The position numbers and the translations under genes are program-made. From positions 124,001 through 188,000 of the forward strand of contig BEIF01000002.1 of NCBI GenBank assembly GCA_002898215.1: 64,000 nt of DNA, given 5' to 3'. This DNA is from a bacterium HR29 (GTDB taxonomy: Bacteria > Chloroflexota > Dehalococcoidia > Tepidiformales > Tepidiformaceae). The notes under the pieces are model-generated. The model was not told the origin of the DNA, ran no database searches, and was given only the letters and a program-made list of their open reading frames with translations. Shown piece by piece: positions 48,361-56,803 of the stretch (within the stretch, counting starts at the first letter, position 1; every line of letters starts with the position of its first letter).

Positions 48361-49698
48361 ATGGTTCGGGAGGCCGTACGCATACCGCCGGCGGCGCGCA
48401 TCTTGCCGCGCCGCTGGTTTTACGGCTGGTACATCGCCCTCGCCTGCGCGGCGCTCATGTTCGTGGGCATGGGGGTGGGGTATTACGGCCTCGCCGTCTA
48501 CCTCAGCCCGCTGAAGGAGGCCCACGGCTGGTCGACGACGGCCGTCAGCGGGGCGACGGGGCTCTACTTCAGCGTGATGGGGCTCACGAGCGCCTTCGTC
48601 GGCCCGCGCATCGACGAGCGGGGCCCGCTGCGGTTCATGGTCGTCGGGATGCTCCTCTGCGGAGTCGCCGCTTCGCTCATCGGCTTCGTTCGCGAACTCT
48701 GGCAGCTGTATGCCGTGTACGCCGCGTTGGCCGTGGCCATCGGTATGTCGGCCGGGGTGGCGATCAACGCCATCATGACGCGCTGGTTCGTCCGCCGCCG
48801 CGCCCGGGCGATGAGCATCTCCGCTACGGGCGTCTCCCTGGGCGGCGTCGTCCTTTCGCCCCTCATCAGCCGGCTGATCGACGTGGGCGGGCTCGAACTG
48901 GCGGCGCCGGCGATGGGCGCCCTCATCGTCGCCGTTGCGCTCCCCGTCATCCTCCTCGTCATCGCGTGGGACCCGGCGGAGATGGGGCTCCATCCCGACG
49001 GCCTTCCCTTGGAGGAGGCGCCCGTCCGGGGAACGCTGGCGGCGAGCGTTCAGCTCCGCCGCTGGACGCCTCGCGAGGCGGTCCGCACCGTGCCCTTCTG
49101 GGCCATCCTCGTTGCCTTCCTCCTCGTCCTGCTGGCCCAGACGGGGTACGTCATCCACCAGATCGCGTTCCTCTCCGACCGGATGGGTTCCCGGAGCGAG
49201 GCCGCCTTCGCCCTCAGCGTGACCGCCTTCGGTTCCATCGTCGCCCGCCTCGTCGTGGGCAGCTTCGCCGATGCCCTCGACAAGCGCTTCCTGACCGTCG
49301 TGCTGCTGGTGGTCCAGGCTTCCGCAGTCGTGGGCATCGTGCTCGTGGAGAACCTCGTCTCCACCTGGCTGCTTACGCTCGTCTTCGGGTTCACCATCGG
49401 GAACGTGTACATGATGCAGTCGCTACTCGTGGGCGAGATCTTCGGCCTCGTCTCCTTCGGAAGCATCTTCGGGCTGGTGAACTTCGCCGGGCAGGTGGGC
49501 AGCGGCGGCGGCCCCTTCCTCGTCGGCCTGCTCGAGGACCTCACCGGGAGCTACACCGTGCCCTTCATGGTGACCGCTGGGCTCACCTACCTCGCCGCGG
49601 TCGTCATCCTGTTCGCCCGGCCGGTGGCGGCGGCCGCGCCGACGACGGCGGCGCAGCCACAGGCGGGCGCGGCCGTTGCCGGAGGGGATGGCGCCTGA
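48361..49698 (+). CDS. MFS transporter, monocarboxylate/OFA-like
   Basis: 445 residues with 12 transmembrane segments. The start RRWFYGWYIALACAALMFVGMGVGYYGLAVYLSPLKEAHGWSTTAVS is typical of monocarboxylate/oxalate:formate-type MFS carriers, as is MTRWFVRRRARAMSISATGVSLGG. It could import a carboxylic acid for the nearby acyl-CoA enzymes; this is inference from neighbours. Confidence 0.9.
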   Translation: MVREAVRIPPAARILPRRWFYGWYIALACAALMFVGMGVGYYGLAVYLSPLKEAHGWSTTAVSGATGLYFSVMGLTSAFVGPRIDERGPLRFMVVGMLLCGVAASLIGFVRELWQLYAVYAALAVAIGMSAGVAINAIMTRWFVRRRARAMSISATGVSLGGVVLSPLISRLIDVGGLELAAPAMGALIVAVALPVILLVIAWDPAEMGLHPDGLPLEEAPVRGTLAASVQLRRWTPREAVRTVPFWAILVAFLLVLLAQTGYVIHQIAFLSDRMGSRSEAAFALSVTAFGSIVARLVVGSFADALDKRFLTVVLLVVQASAVVGIVLVENLVSTWLLTLVFGFTIGNVYMMQSLLVGEIFGLVSFGSIFGLVNFAGQVGSGGGPFLVGLLEDLTGSYTVPFMVTAGLTYLAAVVILFARPVAAAAPTTAAQPQAGAAVAGGDGA

Positions 49699-49708
49699 GC
49701 CGTCGCTC

Positions 49709-50761
49709 TCAGGCGCGGGGCGGCTCCTCGGTGTCGGCCTCGCCCACCAGCTGGACGAAGCGGGCCAGCGTCTCGAGCCGTTCGTCGAGGGTCTCCCCCG
49801 CCGGCTCGACGCGGAGGGTCGTGACGCCTGCCCGCCGGTACGCCCGCACCCGCTCCCGCACCATCGCTTCGGTGCCGAGCAAGTTGGCGTCGAGGACGAA
49901 CTCGTCCGGGATGATCGCTGCGGCTTCGTCTCGACGCCCCGCAAGCCAGAGCTCCTGGACCCGCTCGGCCAGCTCGCCCCATCCCTGCCGCACGTAGGCA
50001 TCCTTGTAGAAGTTCCGCCTGGGCGAACCCATGGCTCCGATTTCGAAGGCGAAGCCGGGCTTCCGCGCCGCTGCCAGCCGCTCGACGTCGTCGGAGAAGG
50101 CGACGACGCCGCCGGCTTGGATGTCGAACCCCTCGAGGGTACGTCCCGCCCGCTCCGCCCCGCGGCGGATGGCTTCCACGAAGACGTGGCCACGGCTCGC
50201 GAGGAAGGCGCTGGCGATCCATCCGTCGGCAAGCTCCCCCGTGGCTTCGAGAGCACGAGGGCCGAGGGTGGCGAAATAGATCGGCACAGGCCGAGGCGGT
50301 GCCGCCAGACGGAGCGCCTTCCCCTCGCCGCCCGGGAGGGGGAGCCGGTAGCACTCGCCCTCGAAGAGGAGCCGCTCGCCCCGCATCGCCATGCGGAGGA
50401 TGGCGGCGGTTTCTCGCAGTCGAGTTAGCGTCCGTTCGAACGGCACGCCGTGGAGACCCTCGATGACTTGCGGCCCACTCACCCCAAGGCCGAGGAGGAA
50501 GCGTCCCTTCGTGAGCGAGGCGAGGGTCAGAGCCGTCATCGCCAGCACCCCCGGGGTGCGCGTTCCCACCTGGGCGATGCCCGTGCCGAGGAGGAGCCGC
50601 TCGGTCCGCGCTGCCAGGTAAGCGAGGGGCGTGAAGGCGTCGAACCCCCACGCTTCGCTCGACCAGGCGCTCGTGACCCCGAGCCGCTCCGCCTCGCGGA
50701 GGTACGCCGCCTCGCGCTCCCAATCACCGTTCCAGGTGCCGATGCCGATGGCGACCCTCAT
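49709..50761 (-). CDS. LLM class F420-dependent oxidoreductase
   Basis: 350 residues of the bacterial luciferase-like fold. Motifs: EAERLGVTSAWSSEAWG, TERLLLGTGIAQVGTRTPGVLAM, LASLTKGRFLLGLGVSGPQVIEG and VPIYFATLGPRALE. Related proteins reduce or oxidise substrates with F420; the cofactor is inferred. The gene follows the DinB-like gene by 12 bp and is probably in one operon with it. Confidence 0.91.
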   Translation of the reverse strand: MRVAIGIGTWNGDWEREAAYLREAERLGVTSAWSSEAWGFDAFTPLAYLAARTERLLLGTGIAQVGTRTPGVLAMTALTLASLTKGRFLLGLGVSGPQVIEGLHGVPFERTLTRLRETAAILRMAMRGERLLFEGECYRLPLPGGEGKALRLAAPPRPVPIYFATLGPRALEATGELADGWIASAFLASRGHVFVEAIRRGAERAGRTLEGFDIQAGGVVAFSDDVERLAAARKPGFAFEIGAMGSPRRNFYKDAYVRQGWGELAERVQELWLAGRRDEAAAIIPDEFVLDANLLGTEAMVRERVRAYRRAGVTTLRVEPAGETLDERLETLARFVQLVGEADTEEPPRA

Positions 50762-50773
50762 GCCCGGGCGCTC

Positions 50774-51301
50774 CTAGGTCGAAGCTCCGAAGGCGCGGGC
50801 GATGGCTTGCACCTGTCGCAGGTGGTCGAGGTCGTGGACCCGCATGAAGAGGAGCCACTCCCGCCAGGAGAGGTCGCCGAAGAAGGGATGCCGCAGCTTC
50901 CGGTCGAGGTGCTCGTTTCCCTCGGTCCGCAGCACCCGGGCCAAGAGCGCTTCCCGCCGGGGTTCGAACGCCGCCCAGAACGCCTCCGCCGACTCCGGCA
51001 GCTGTCGAGCGGTGGCGCCGACTTCGTCGCTCGGCGGCGCCGGGAGGGGGCGCTCCTCGAGCACGGCTTCGATCGCGTCGGCGCCCCATTCGTTCATCTC
51101 CAGGACGTGACCGAGTACCTCGGCGGCGGACCACTCGCCGGGCGCGGGGCGCTCGCTGAAGCGCTCCGCCGGCACGGCGAGCGCCGCCTCGCGGAGAGGG
51201 AGCACATCCTGGCGCACCTTCTCCACCAGTTCGGGGATGCTGAGCCGGTTCGCGACGGTGACGAGGTAGCTGCGGATCCGGTCCCGTTCCTCTTGGGGCA
51301 T
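50774..51301 (-). CDS. DinB family protein
   Basis: 175 residues, four-helix bundle of the DinB/YfiT type. The metal-binding His pattern is visible: EVLGHVLEMN and MRVHDLDHLRQ. DinB-like enzymes include thiol- and mycothiol/bacillithiol-dependent transferases. ATG 51301; a TTG two codons earlier is less likely. First gene of a pair with the LLM oxidoreductase. Confidence 0.88.
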   Translation of the reverse strand: MPQEERDRIRSYLVTVANRLSIPELVEKVRQDVLPLREAALAVPAERFSERPAPGEWSAAEVLGHVLEMNEWGADAIEAVLEERPLPAPPSDEVGATARQLPESAEAFWAAFEPRREALLARVLRTEGNEHLDRKLRHPFFGDLSWREWLLFMRVHDLDHLRQVQAIARAFGAST

Positions 51302-51412
51302 GGTCAAGGCGCCGTCCCTCCCGAAGGGGATGGCGCGATGCTAGCCGAGTGCGTTGCAGAGCGCAACTCACTCGGCGGCAACCCACCCTGCTCGCCAGGG
51401 GCGGGCGATGCC

Positions 51413-53101
51413 CTACCCCTCGCCCCAGACCCGGTCGAGCAGTTCGTCGGGGATGTCGAAGACCATCGGCCCGTCGGGCGTCTCCAGCGGCTCTTCCCGC
51501 AGCCAGCGTGGGAGCCGGTCGTGGGAAGGGTCCAGCCCTGCCCGCCGGTTGAACTCCCGCTCCGCCTCGATCGCCCGGCGCGCCATGGCGAGCACGTCGG
51601 TGTCCTTCCACTCCACGCCGAAGCGGTGGCTGACGAAGCGGGCGAGGTCGGCCGGGAGGGCGTTCGAGAACTGGCACACGCCCATGGAGTCGATGGCCAT
51701 CATCACGAGCTGCTCGTGCCGGCTCTGCTTCACCAGGGTCTCGGGGGTGGCCCCTCGCGCCGTCACCATCCCTGCCGTGTGGTCCGCCCCCTGGGGGCTG
51801 GTCGCGTAGGTGATGCCCATGCCCTTCAGCGTCCGCGGCTCCCAGGCCGGGAGCCCCTGCCCCTTCACCGCCGGCACCCTGGCGATCCCGAAAGTGCGGG
51901 CGGTGTGCTCCGTCCCGTTGCCGACGATCCGGCCGAGGGGCGTGCCGGCGCGGATTTCCTCCAGCAGCCGCATCGTGCCTTCCCAGTCGCCCCAAGGAAG
52001 GACGCCGGCCTCCATGGCCACGCCGATGGCGTTCCCGATCTCGATGGTGTCCAGACCGATGTCGTCGCACATCCGGTCGAGCTCGGCGACCAAGTCCGCC
52101 GGCTCGATCTCGAGGTTCGACCCCAACAGGGCGAGCGTTTCGAACTCCAGCGCGGTGGTGACGTGCTCGCCCCGCTCATTGTTGAAGAGGATGGCGCACT
52201 TGATGATGCACCCCGCCATGCAGGGGAGCATCTTGCCGCCACGACCCTTCCCCAGCTCCTCGATGTACTGGCCGCTGATGGCGTCGGCCCGTTCCCACCG
52301 GCCGTAGCGGTGGTTTCGCGTGGGCATCGATTGCACGTTCTCGCGGTTCACGAACTTCACGACGCCGGCCGTGCCGTAGCGGCTGAGGTTGTGCGTGCGC
52401 GGGTCCTCCAGCACCACCTTGCTGAAGGCCACCACCTCGCGCTTGAACTCCTCCTTCCGCTCGCCGTTGAGGACGCGCGGGGCACCGCTGTCGTCTACGA
52501 CGATGGCCTTCAGCCCCTTCGACCCCATGACCGCACCCGGCCCGCCCCGGGCGGCGTGGCGCGTCGGCCGGCCCTCGGGGTCGGTGACGGCCACCGAGGC
52601 GGCCGCTAGGCGGTGCTCGCCTGCCGGTCCGATGGTGGCCGCCGCCTTCGTCTGCACCGCCTCGCCCACCAGGAGGCGGTGGAGCTCGTAGTTCGATTTG
52701 CCCGCCAGCTCGTCGGCGGGGAGCAGCCGGGCTCCCTGGGCGTCGATCTCGAGGAGAAGCCAGCCGTCCAACGCTGCGCCCTCGAGAACGATGGCCTTGA
52801 TGCCCAGCCGCGCAAGCCGGTGCCCCAGCAACCCGCCGACGTTCGCCTCCTTCGTGCCGCCGGTCAGGGGGCTCTTGAAGCCGAAGCTCGTGCGGCCGCT
52901 GGTGGTGACCGCCGTCCCGCCCAGGAGGCCGGGGGCGATGAACAGCTTCGCCTCCGGCGCCAACGGGTGGATGGCGGGGTCGCACTCATCGAGGAGCATC
53001 GTCGCCGTCAGCGCCCGTCCTCCGAGAAACCGATACCGTTCGGGAACGGGCTCCTCGCTGACGGTCCGGCGCGTCAGGTCGACGCGGAGGATGCGGTCCA
53101 T
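51413..53101 (-). CDS. aldehyde:ferredoxin oxidoreductase family (tungsten enzyme)
   Basis: 562 residues. N-terminal domain DRILRVDLTRRTVSEEPVPERYRFLGGRALTATML, pterin-binding SGRTSFGFKSPLTGGTKEANVGG, and HAARGGPGAVMGSKGLKAI are characteristic. Cluster ligands CMAGCIIKC and a late Cys in DSMGVCQFS should hold [4Fe-4S]; the first spacing is CX3C rather than the common CX2C. Likely oxidises an aldehyde (or reduces an acid) with ferredoxin. ATG 53101 follows GAGGAGCG. Confidence 0.92.
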   Translation of the reverse strand: MDRILRVDLTRRTVSEEPVPERYRFLGGRALTATMLLDECDPAIHPLAPEAKLFIAPGLLGGTAVTTSGRTSFGFKSPLTGGTKEANVGGLLGHRLARLGIKAIVLEGAALDGWLLLEIDAQGARLLPADELAGKSNYELHRLLVGEAVQTKAAATIGPAGEHRLAAASVAVTDPEGRPTRHAARGGPGAVMGSKGLKAIVVDDSGAPRVLNGERKEEFKREVVAFSKVVLEDPRTHNLSRYGTAGVVKFVNRENVQSMPTRNHRYGRWERADAISGQYIEELGKGRGGKMLPCMAGCIIKCAILFNNERGEHVTTALEFETLALLGSNLEIEPADLVAELDRMCDDIGLDTIEIGNAIGVAMEAGVLPWGDWEGTMRLLEEIRAGTPLGRIVGNGTEHTARTFGIARVPAVKGQGLPAWEPRTLKGMGITYATSPQGADHTAGMVTARGATPETLVKQSRHEQLVMMAIDSMGVCQFSNALPADLARFVSHRFGVEWKDTDVLAMARRAIEAEREFNRRAGLDPSHDRLPRWLREEPLETPDGPMVFDIPDELLDRVWGEG

Positions 53102-53997
53102 GGCGCTCCTCGTCTCGCGTGATTTCGTTTTATGGTACACGCCCGTCTCGAATCGGTCCGGGACCCAACGGCCCGTCGCCTCGTCCCCCGCGACAGATAC
53201 CGGGCCCTGCTCGGGAACACCCCGCAAAGAGGTGGATGCGGAGAACCGCGTGGGCCGCCGAGGTCGATTCTGGGGAACGGGAACGGAGAAGTCTGCCAGG
53301 TCCGCTGTTGCGGCAACGCCCAGCTCCTCCTCGTCGGGTTCGTTGCGGCGGGCTGGAGGTTCGCGGCCCTCGTGATGGTGCGGCTTGGCGAACTGCAGAG
53401 GCCGCCTCGCTGGGTCGGGAGGGGTGGACCCGCCGGGCCTTCACGGTCGAGGAGTGCTCCATGGTCGGGGGCACGATTCGAGCCTGGGCGCGGCGGGTGC
53501 CGAACGACTTCGAGGACTTGGCGAAGTTCCACTTCTTCTCACGGGTGGCGCCGACCAAGCCGGGGGGCATCGCCCTTCACAACGCTGGGGTCGAGTAGGG
53601 GGAGGAGCAGCCGGAGAGGTGGATGGACGCCGGCTGTCCGGACGACGGGATCAGAGGTCGTACGCGGGGATCGGCGTTCCCGGTTCGGGGCAGTGCGGCT
53701 TGCTGGTATACCGGCCCCGCACTCGAGTGGGCGAGGGCGACCGGGTACCCGCTGTCCTCCGACCCTGGTCCGGCTCCGGTCCGCCACCCCTGGGAGTGAC
53801 CGGGCAGGGCGTGCCCCGAGCGCCGGCACCTGCTCTTCCGCCGTCGTGAGGCGAAGCTCGGCGTCGAGGGTCGGCGCGACGCGGCGCGGCTGTGGCTCGC
53901 GAAGGTCGAAGGCTCTCCGCCTTCCGAATGAGGGCGGCCGAACGCGCGCCTCACCTTCTCCTCCTGGTCGAGCGACCAGGGCGCGGCGGTGAGAGAG
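53102..53997. other. gap of about 900 bp with decayed coding sequence
   Basis: No intact gene. The plus-strand frame ending at TAG 53596 finishes with 60 codons that read like protein (TRRAFTVEECSMVGGTIRA ... APTKPGGIALHNAGVE), but it has no domain upstream of them. A second protein-like stretch ends at about 53790 (WYTGPALEWARATGYPLSS). They are in different frames. I do not recognise a family. Confidence 0.4.
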
Positions 53998-54026
53998 CGG
54001 AGGCCCGGGGGTTCCCCGGGCCTCCG
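53998..54026 (-). terminator. strong hairpin after the P450 gene
   Basis: Perfect 13-bp stem CGGAGGCCCGGGG with a 3-nt loop and its complement, 24 bp beyond the P450 stop. No T-tract, but position and stability fit a terminator of the ferredoxin/P450 operon. Confidence 0.65.
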
Positions 54027-54049
54027 CGCAGGGTTCGCTGCCGCCTTGG

Positions 54050-55324
54050 CTACGCTTCGGGGGTGAAGCGTACCGGCAGGTGCTTGATGCCGCCGATGAA
54101 GGTTGAGCGGAGCCGGGCCGGCGGACCGGCGAGCTCGATGTCCGGGAAGCGGCGGAAGAGCTCTTCGAACATCACCCGAATCTCCAGCCGGGCGAAGTTG
54201 GCGCCGAGGCAGTAGTGCTCGCCAATGCCGAAAGCGATGTGGTCGTTCGGCTGCCGGGTGACGTCGAAGCGGTACGGGTCGGGGAAGATGTCCTCGTCCC
54301 GGTTCGCCGACGGGTACCACATCACCACCCGCTCACCCTTCCGGATTGTGACGCCGCGGATCTCCACGTCCTCCTTCGCCACTCGGGCCATATGGAGGAC
54401 CGGCGAGGTCCAGCGGACGATCTCCTCCGTGGCGATGGGCATGATGCCCGGGTTGTCGAGGATCTTCTGCTTCTCCTCCGGGTGCTCGAGGAGGGCGAGG
54501 AGGCCACCGGCGATGGCGTTCCGCGTCGTTTCGTTTCCCGCGAGGATGAGGAGGAAGCAGAACCAGAGGATGTCCTCGTCGGTGAGCTTCTGCCCGTCCA
54601 CCTCCGATTCGAGGAGCACCTGGACGAGGTCCTCCTTCGGCTGGGCGCGGTGTTCGGCCAGCTTCGTCGCGAAGTACTGGAACATCTTGGCCGTGCCGAG
54701 GTTGATCTGCTGGCGGGCGCCCTCCGGGGTACCGCGGAGCTCCTCGGGTACGTCCGTCTGGAATTCGGGGTCGCCGCCGCCGAGCACCTGGTTCGTGTAC
54801 TGGAACATCTTCTCCCAGTCCTCGCGCGGCACGCCCATGATCTCGCAGATGACCGCCAGCGGCAGGAGCGCGGCGACTTCGGTCACGAAGTCCGCCTCAC
54901 CCTTCTTCGCGATGCCGTCGAGGATGTGGTTCGTGATCTCCCGGATGTGGGGCTCCCAGGCGGCGACCGCTCGCGGCGTGAACCCCTTGTTCACGAGCCG
55001 CCGCATGCGGACGTGCCGGGGCGGGTCCATGGTGATGATCATCTTCCCGTAAAGCCGCGTGCCGACATCGTTGAGGTCCGGCTCCTTCGGCTCGAAGGAG
55101 GTGATGCCCCGCTCCGAGCTGAAGATCTGCGGGTTCCGGGAGACGTGGACGATGTCCTCGTACTTGGTGAGCGACCAGAAGCCCTTGACGTTCTCGGTTT
55201 CCGGCGTCCAGTGGACCGGCGCCTCCCGTCGCAGGATGCGGAACACCTCGTGGGCGCGGCCCTCTTCGAAGATGGCCGGGTCGTCGAGGCGGATTTCGCT
55301 CGGATGCAGCGTCGCCTGGGTCAT
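54050..55324 (-). CDS. cytochrome P450 (third), CYP124/CYP125-like
   Basis: 424 residues. I-helix AGNETTRNAI, ExxR (EEIVR) and haem loop FGIGEHYCLGANFARLE are intact. The sequence around PVLHMARVAKEDVEIRGVTIRKGERVVMWYPSANRDEDIF and the C-terminal LRSTFIGGIKHLPVRF resembles actinobacterial P450s that hydroxylate terminal methyls of sterols or isoprenoids; substrate is inference. Its redox partner is the ferredoxin gene 50 bp upstream. Confidence 0.93.
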   Translation of the reverse strand: MTQATLHPSEIRLDDPAIFEEGRAHEVFRILRREAPVHWTPETENVKGFWSLTKYEDIVHVSRNPQIFSSERGITSFEPKEPDLNDVGTRLYGKMIITMDPPRHVRMRRLVNKGFTPRAVAAWEPHIREITNHILDGIAKKGEADFVTEVAALLPLAVICEIMGVPREDWEKMFQYTNQVLGGGDPEFQTDVPEELRGTPEGARQQINLGTAKMFQYFATKLAEHRAQPKEDLVQVLLESEVDGQKLTDEDILWFCFLLILAGNETTRNAIAGGLLALLEHPEEKQKILDNPGIMPIATEEIVRWTSPVLHMARVAKEDVEIRGVTIRKGERVVMWYPSANRDEDIFPDPYRFDVTRQPNDHIAFGIGEHYCLGANFARLEIRVMFEELFRRFPDIELAGPPARLRSTFIGGIKHLPVRFTPEA

Positions 55325-55374
55325 GGTTCGGCTCCTTTCCTATCTCCCCCTCGTGTGGATCGTCGGCACCGCCT

Positions 55375-55569
55375 TCAGTCTTCGAACAGGCGGATGGCCT
55401 GGCGCGGGCAGAGCCGCGCGGCCTGCTCCACCTTCGCCCGCAGCTCCTCCGGCGGCCGTTCGATGAGAACGCGCGCCAGTTCGTCCTCTCCCACCCGGAA
55501 GACTTCCGGCGCGGCGAGCTCGCACTTGCGGTTCCCTTCGCAGAGGTCGGGGTCGACCACCACCCGCAT
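55375..55569 (-). CDS. [3Fe-4S] ferredoxin, P450 partner
   Basis: 64 residues. Three Cys at positions 10, 16 and 54 (DLCEGNRKC ... RLCPRQAI); the position that would be the second Cys of a four-Cys site is Asn13, so a [3Fe-4S] cluster is expected. Such ferredoxins pass electrons to bacterial P450s. ATG 55569 follows AAGGAGG. In operon with the third P450. Confidence 0.92.
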   Translation of the reverse strand: MRVVVDPDLCEGNRKCELAAPEVFRVGEDELARVLIERPPEELRAKVEQAARLCPRQAIRLFED

Positions 55570-55595
55570 CAGCTCCTCCTTCGGCAAACATCGCT

Positions 55596-55610
55596 GGAAC
55601 CAATGGTTCC
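55596..55610. promoter_or_regulatory. 15-bp palindrome upstream of ferredoxin/P450 operon
   Basis: GGAACCA-A-TGGTTCC, 26 bp before the ferredoxin start and just downstream of a TAAACT -10-like box (minus strand, 55628-55623). A repressor bound here would block the operon; no regulator gene is adjacent. Confidence 0.6.
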
Positions 55611-55628
55611 TGGGACGCGCCTAGTTTA

Positions 55629-56766
55629 CCGCAAGGTAGGGCCCTGTGAAGCCCCCTTCGCGAAATTTCCATTCACTTTATGCGGGGATACCCAGCCTCT
55701 CGCAGGGCCATCGTGGTACCTGCTCGCACGTACGATACGCCTCCATGGACCGAACGATGCGACGCGTCCTCTTCCGCTCAGGCATCAGCCTCCCTTCCGG
55801 GTGCCCGACCGATTGGCGACTTCGCGGAGCGGAACGGGAGGAGCGGTCGTGCTGGTCCTCGGCGGTGCCGTTGCAGCCCACGCCGTCGGGTGCGAGGTCG
55901 GAGGACGCCGCGGCGGTACGACGTCGTTGCGGCGGTGGGCGGGGATCGGTCGGGCGGGGTCGATTCCTTCACCAATTGCACTCGCTCGGCGACGTGGAGC
56001 CCGCGGTCTCCCTCCGGCGGTGGAAGCCCACGTCCCCCGCCTCGTGGCGGGGCGGCAGCGCGTGTCGGGGACGGGCCCTGTAGCCATCTGGGAACGGGGG
56101 ATAGGAAAGGTCTTGCGAGTTTTCGGTGCGCGGCGAGGAAGCACCCCGGCCCCCGTTCCGGGGTTCGGTGTGGGTCATCGCCGACTTCCAGCTTCGGGCT
56201 CATTGACATTGACATAAGGGTAGCGTCGTCGCTGTTCGGGGGGCTGTCGCCCTCGGATACGTGGTCGCTGCGCTCCCTGTCGGGGAGCTCGTCGGTGCCG
56301 TCGTCGTCTTCGACCCGGGCGGCGAGGGAGGCGTCGAAGCGCGGATTGCTCCCGTCTGGGGATAGGTGGCTCTCACCGCCGAGGAGTGCGCGCGCCGACG
56401 GAACCCTGGCGGCGACGAGGGAGATCGTCGAGCGACGGCCCGTTGCGCCGCTTGCCCACGTCACCGTCGTCGAGGCCGAGGTGACTCTCCTCCGCGCCTC
56501 GTTCGGCGAGGAGTACGCCAAGGCGCAGCGCAGGGTCGCCGCGGGCTGCGCCGTTGACGGCATCTGCGGCCTCCTCCTCCGCCGGCGCTCCCCTCGACCA
56601 CGGGGCGCCAGTTCTTCGCATGCCCCGACGTCGGTTCGTGGCTGGTCGCCACGGGCAAGCGCGAGGGCCACAAGGCCGTGGTGATTCCTCGAGACTCCGT
56701 GGACGACCCGGTAGGATTGCGGCGCCTCACCGTCGCTCCCCCTGTCGGTGGGTCCTTCCGGGTCGC
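55629..56766. other. gap of about 1.1 kb with decayed coding sequence
   Basis: No intact gene on either strand. Two stretches read like protein: 56222-56365 on plus (contains GYVVAALPVGELVGAVVVFD, ending at a TAG) and about 56415-56545, which contains EVTLLRASFGEEYAKAQRRV, reminiscent of the C-terminal tail of isoprenylcysteine carboxyl methyltransferase-like membrane enzymes. They could be fragments of one degraded membrane protein gene. Confidence 0.35.
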
Positions 56767-56772
56767 TAAAAT
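56767..56772 (+). promoter_or_regulatory. -10 box of acyl-CoA synthetase gene
   Basis: TAAAAT; it overlaps an ATG (56771) that therefore cannot be the start. Confidence 0.5.
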
Positions 56773-56803
56773 GCGCGGGACAGCAGAGCAGCAGGGGGAA
56801 ACG

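Noticed and set aside
53102-54049. Structured RNA gene (RNase P RNA, tmRNA) in the long gap
   Set aside because: I searched by eye for the conserved cores of these RNAs and saw none; the only strong structure is the hairpin at 53998-54026 next to the P450 stop.
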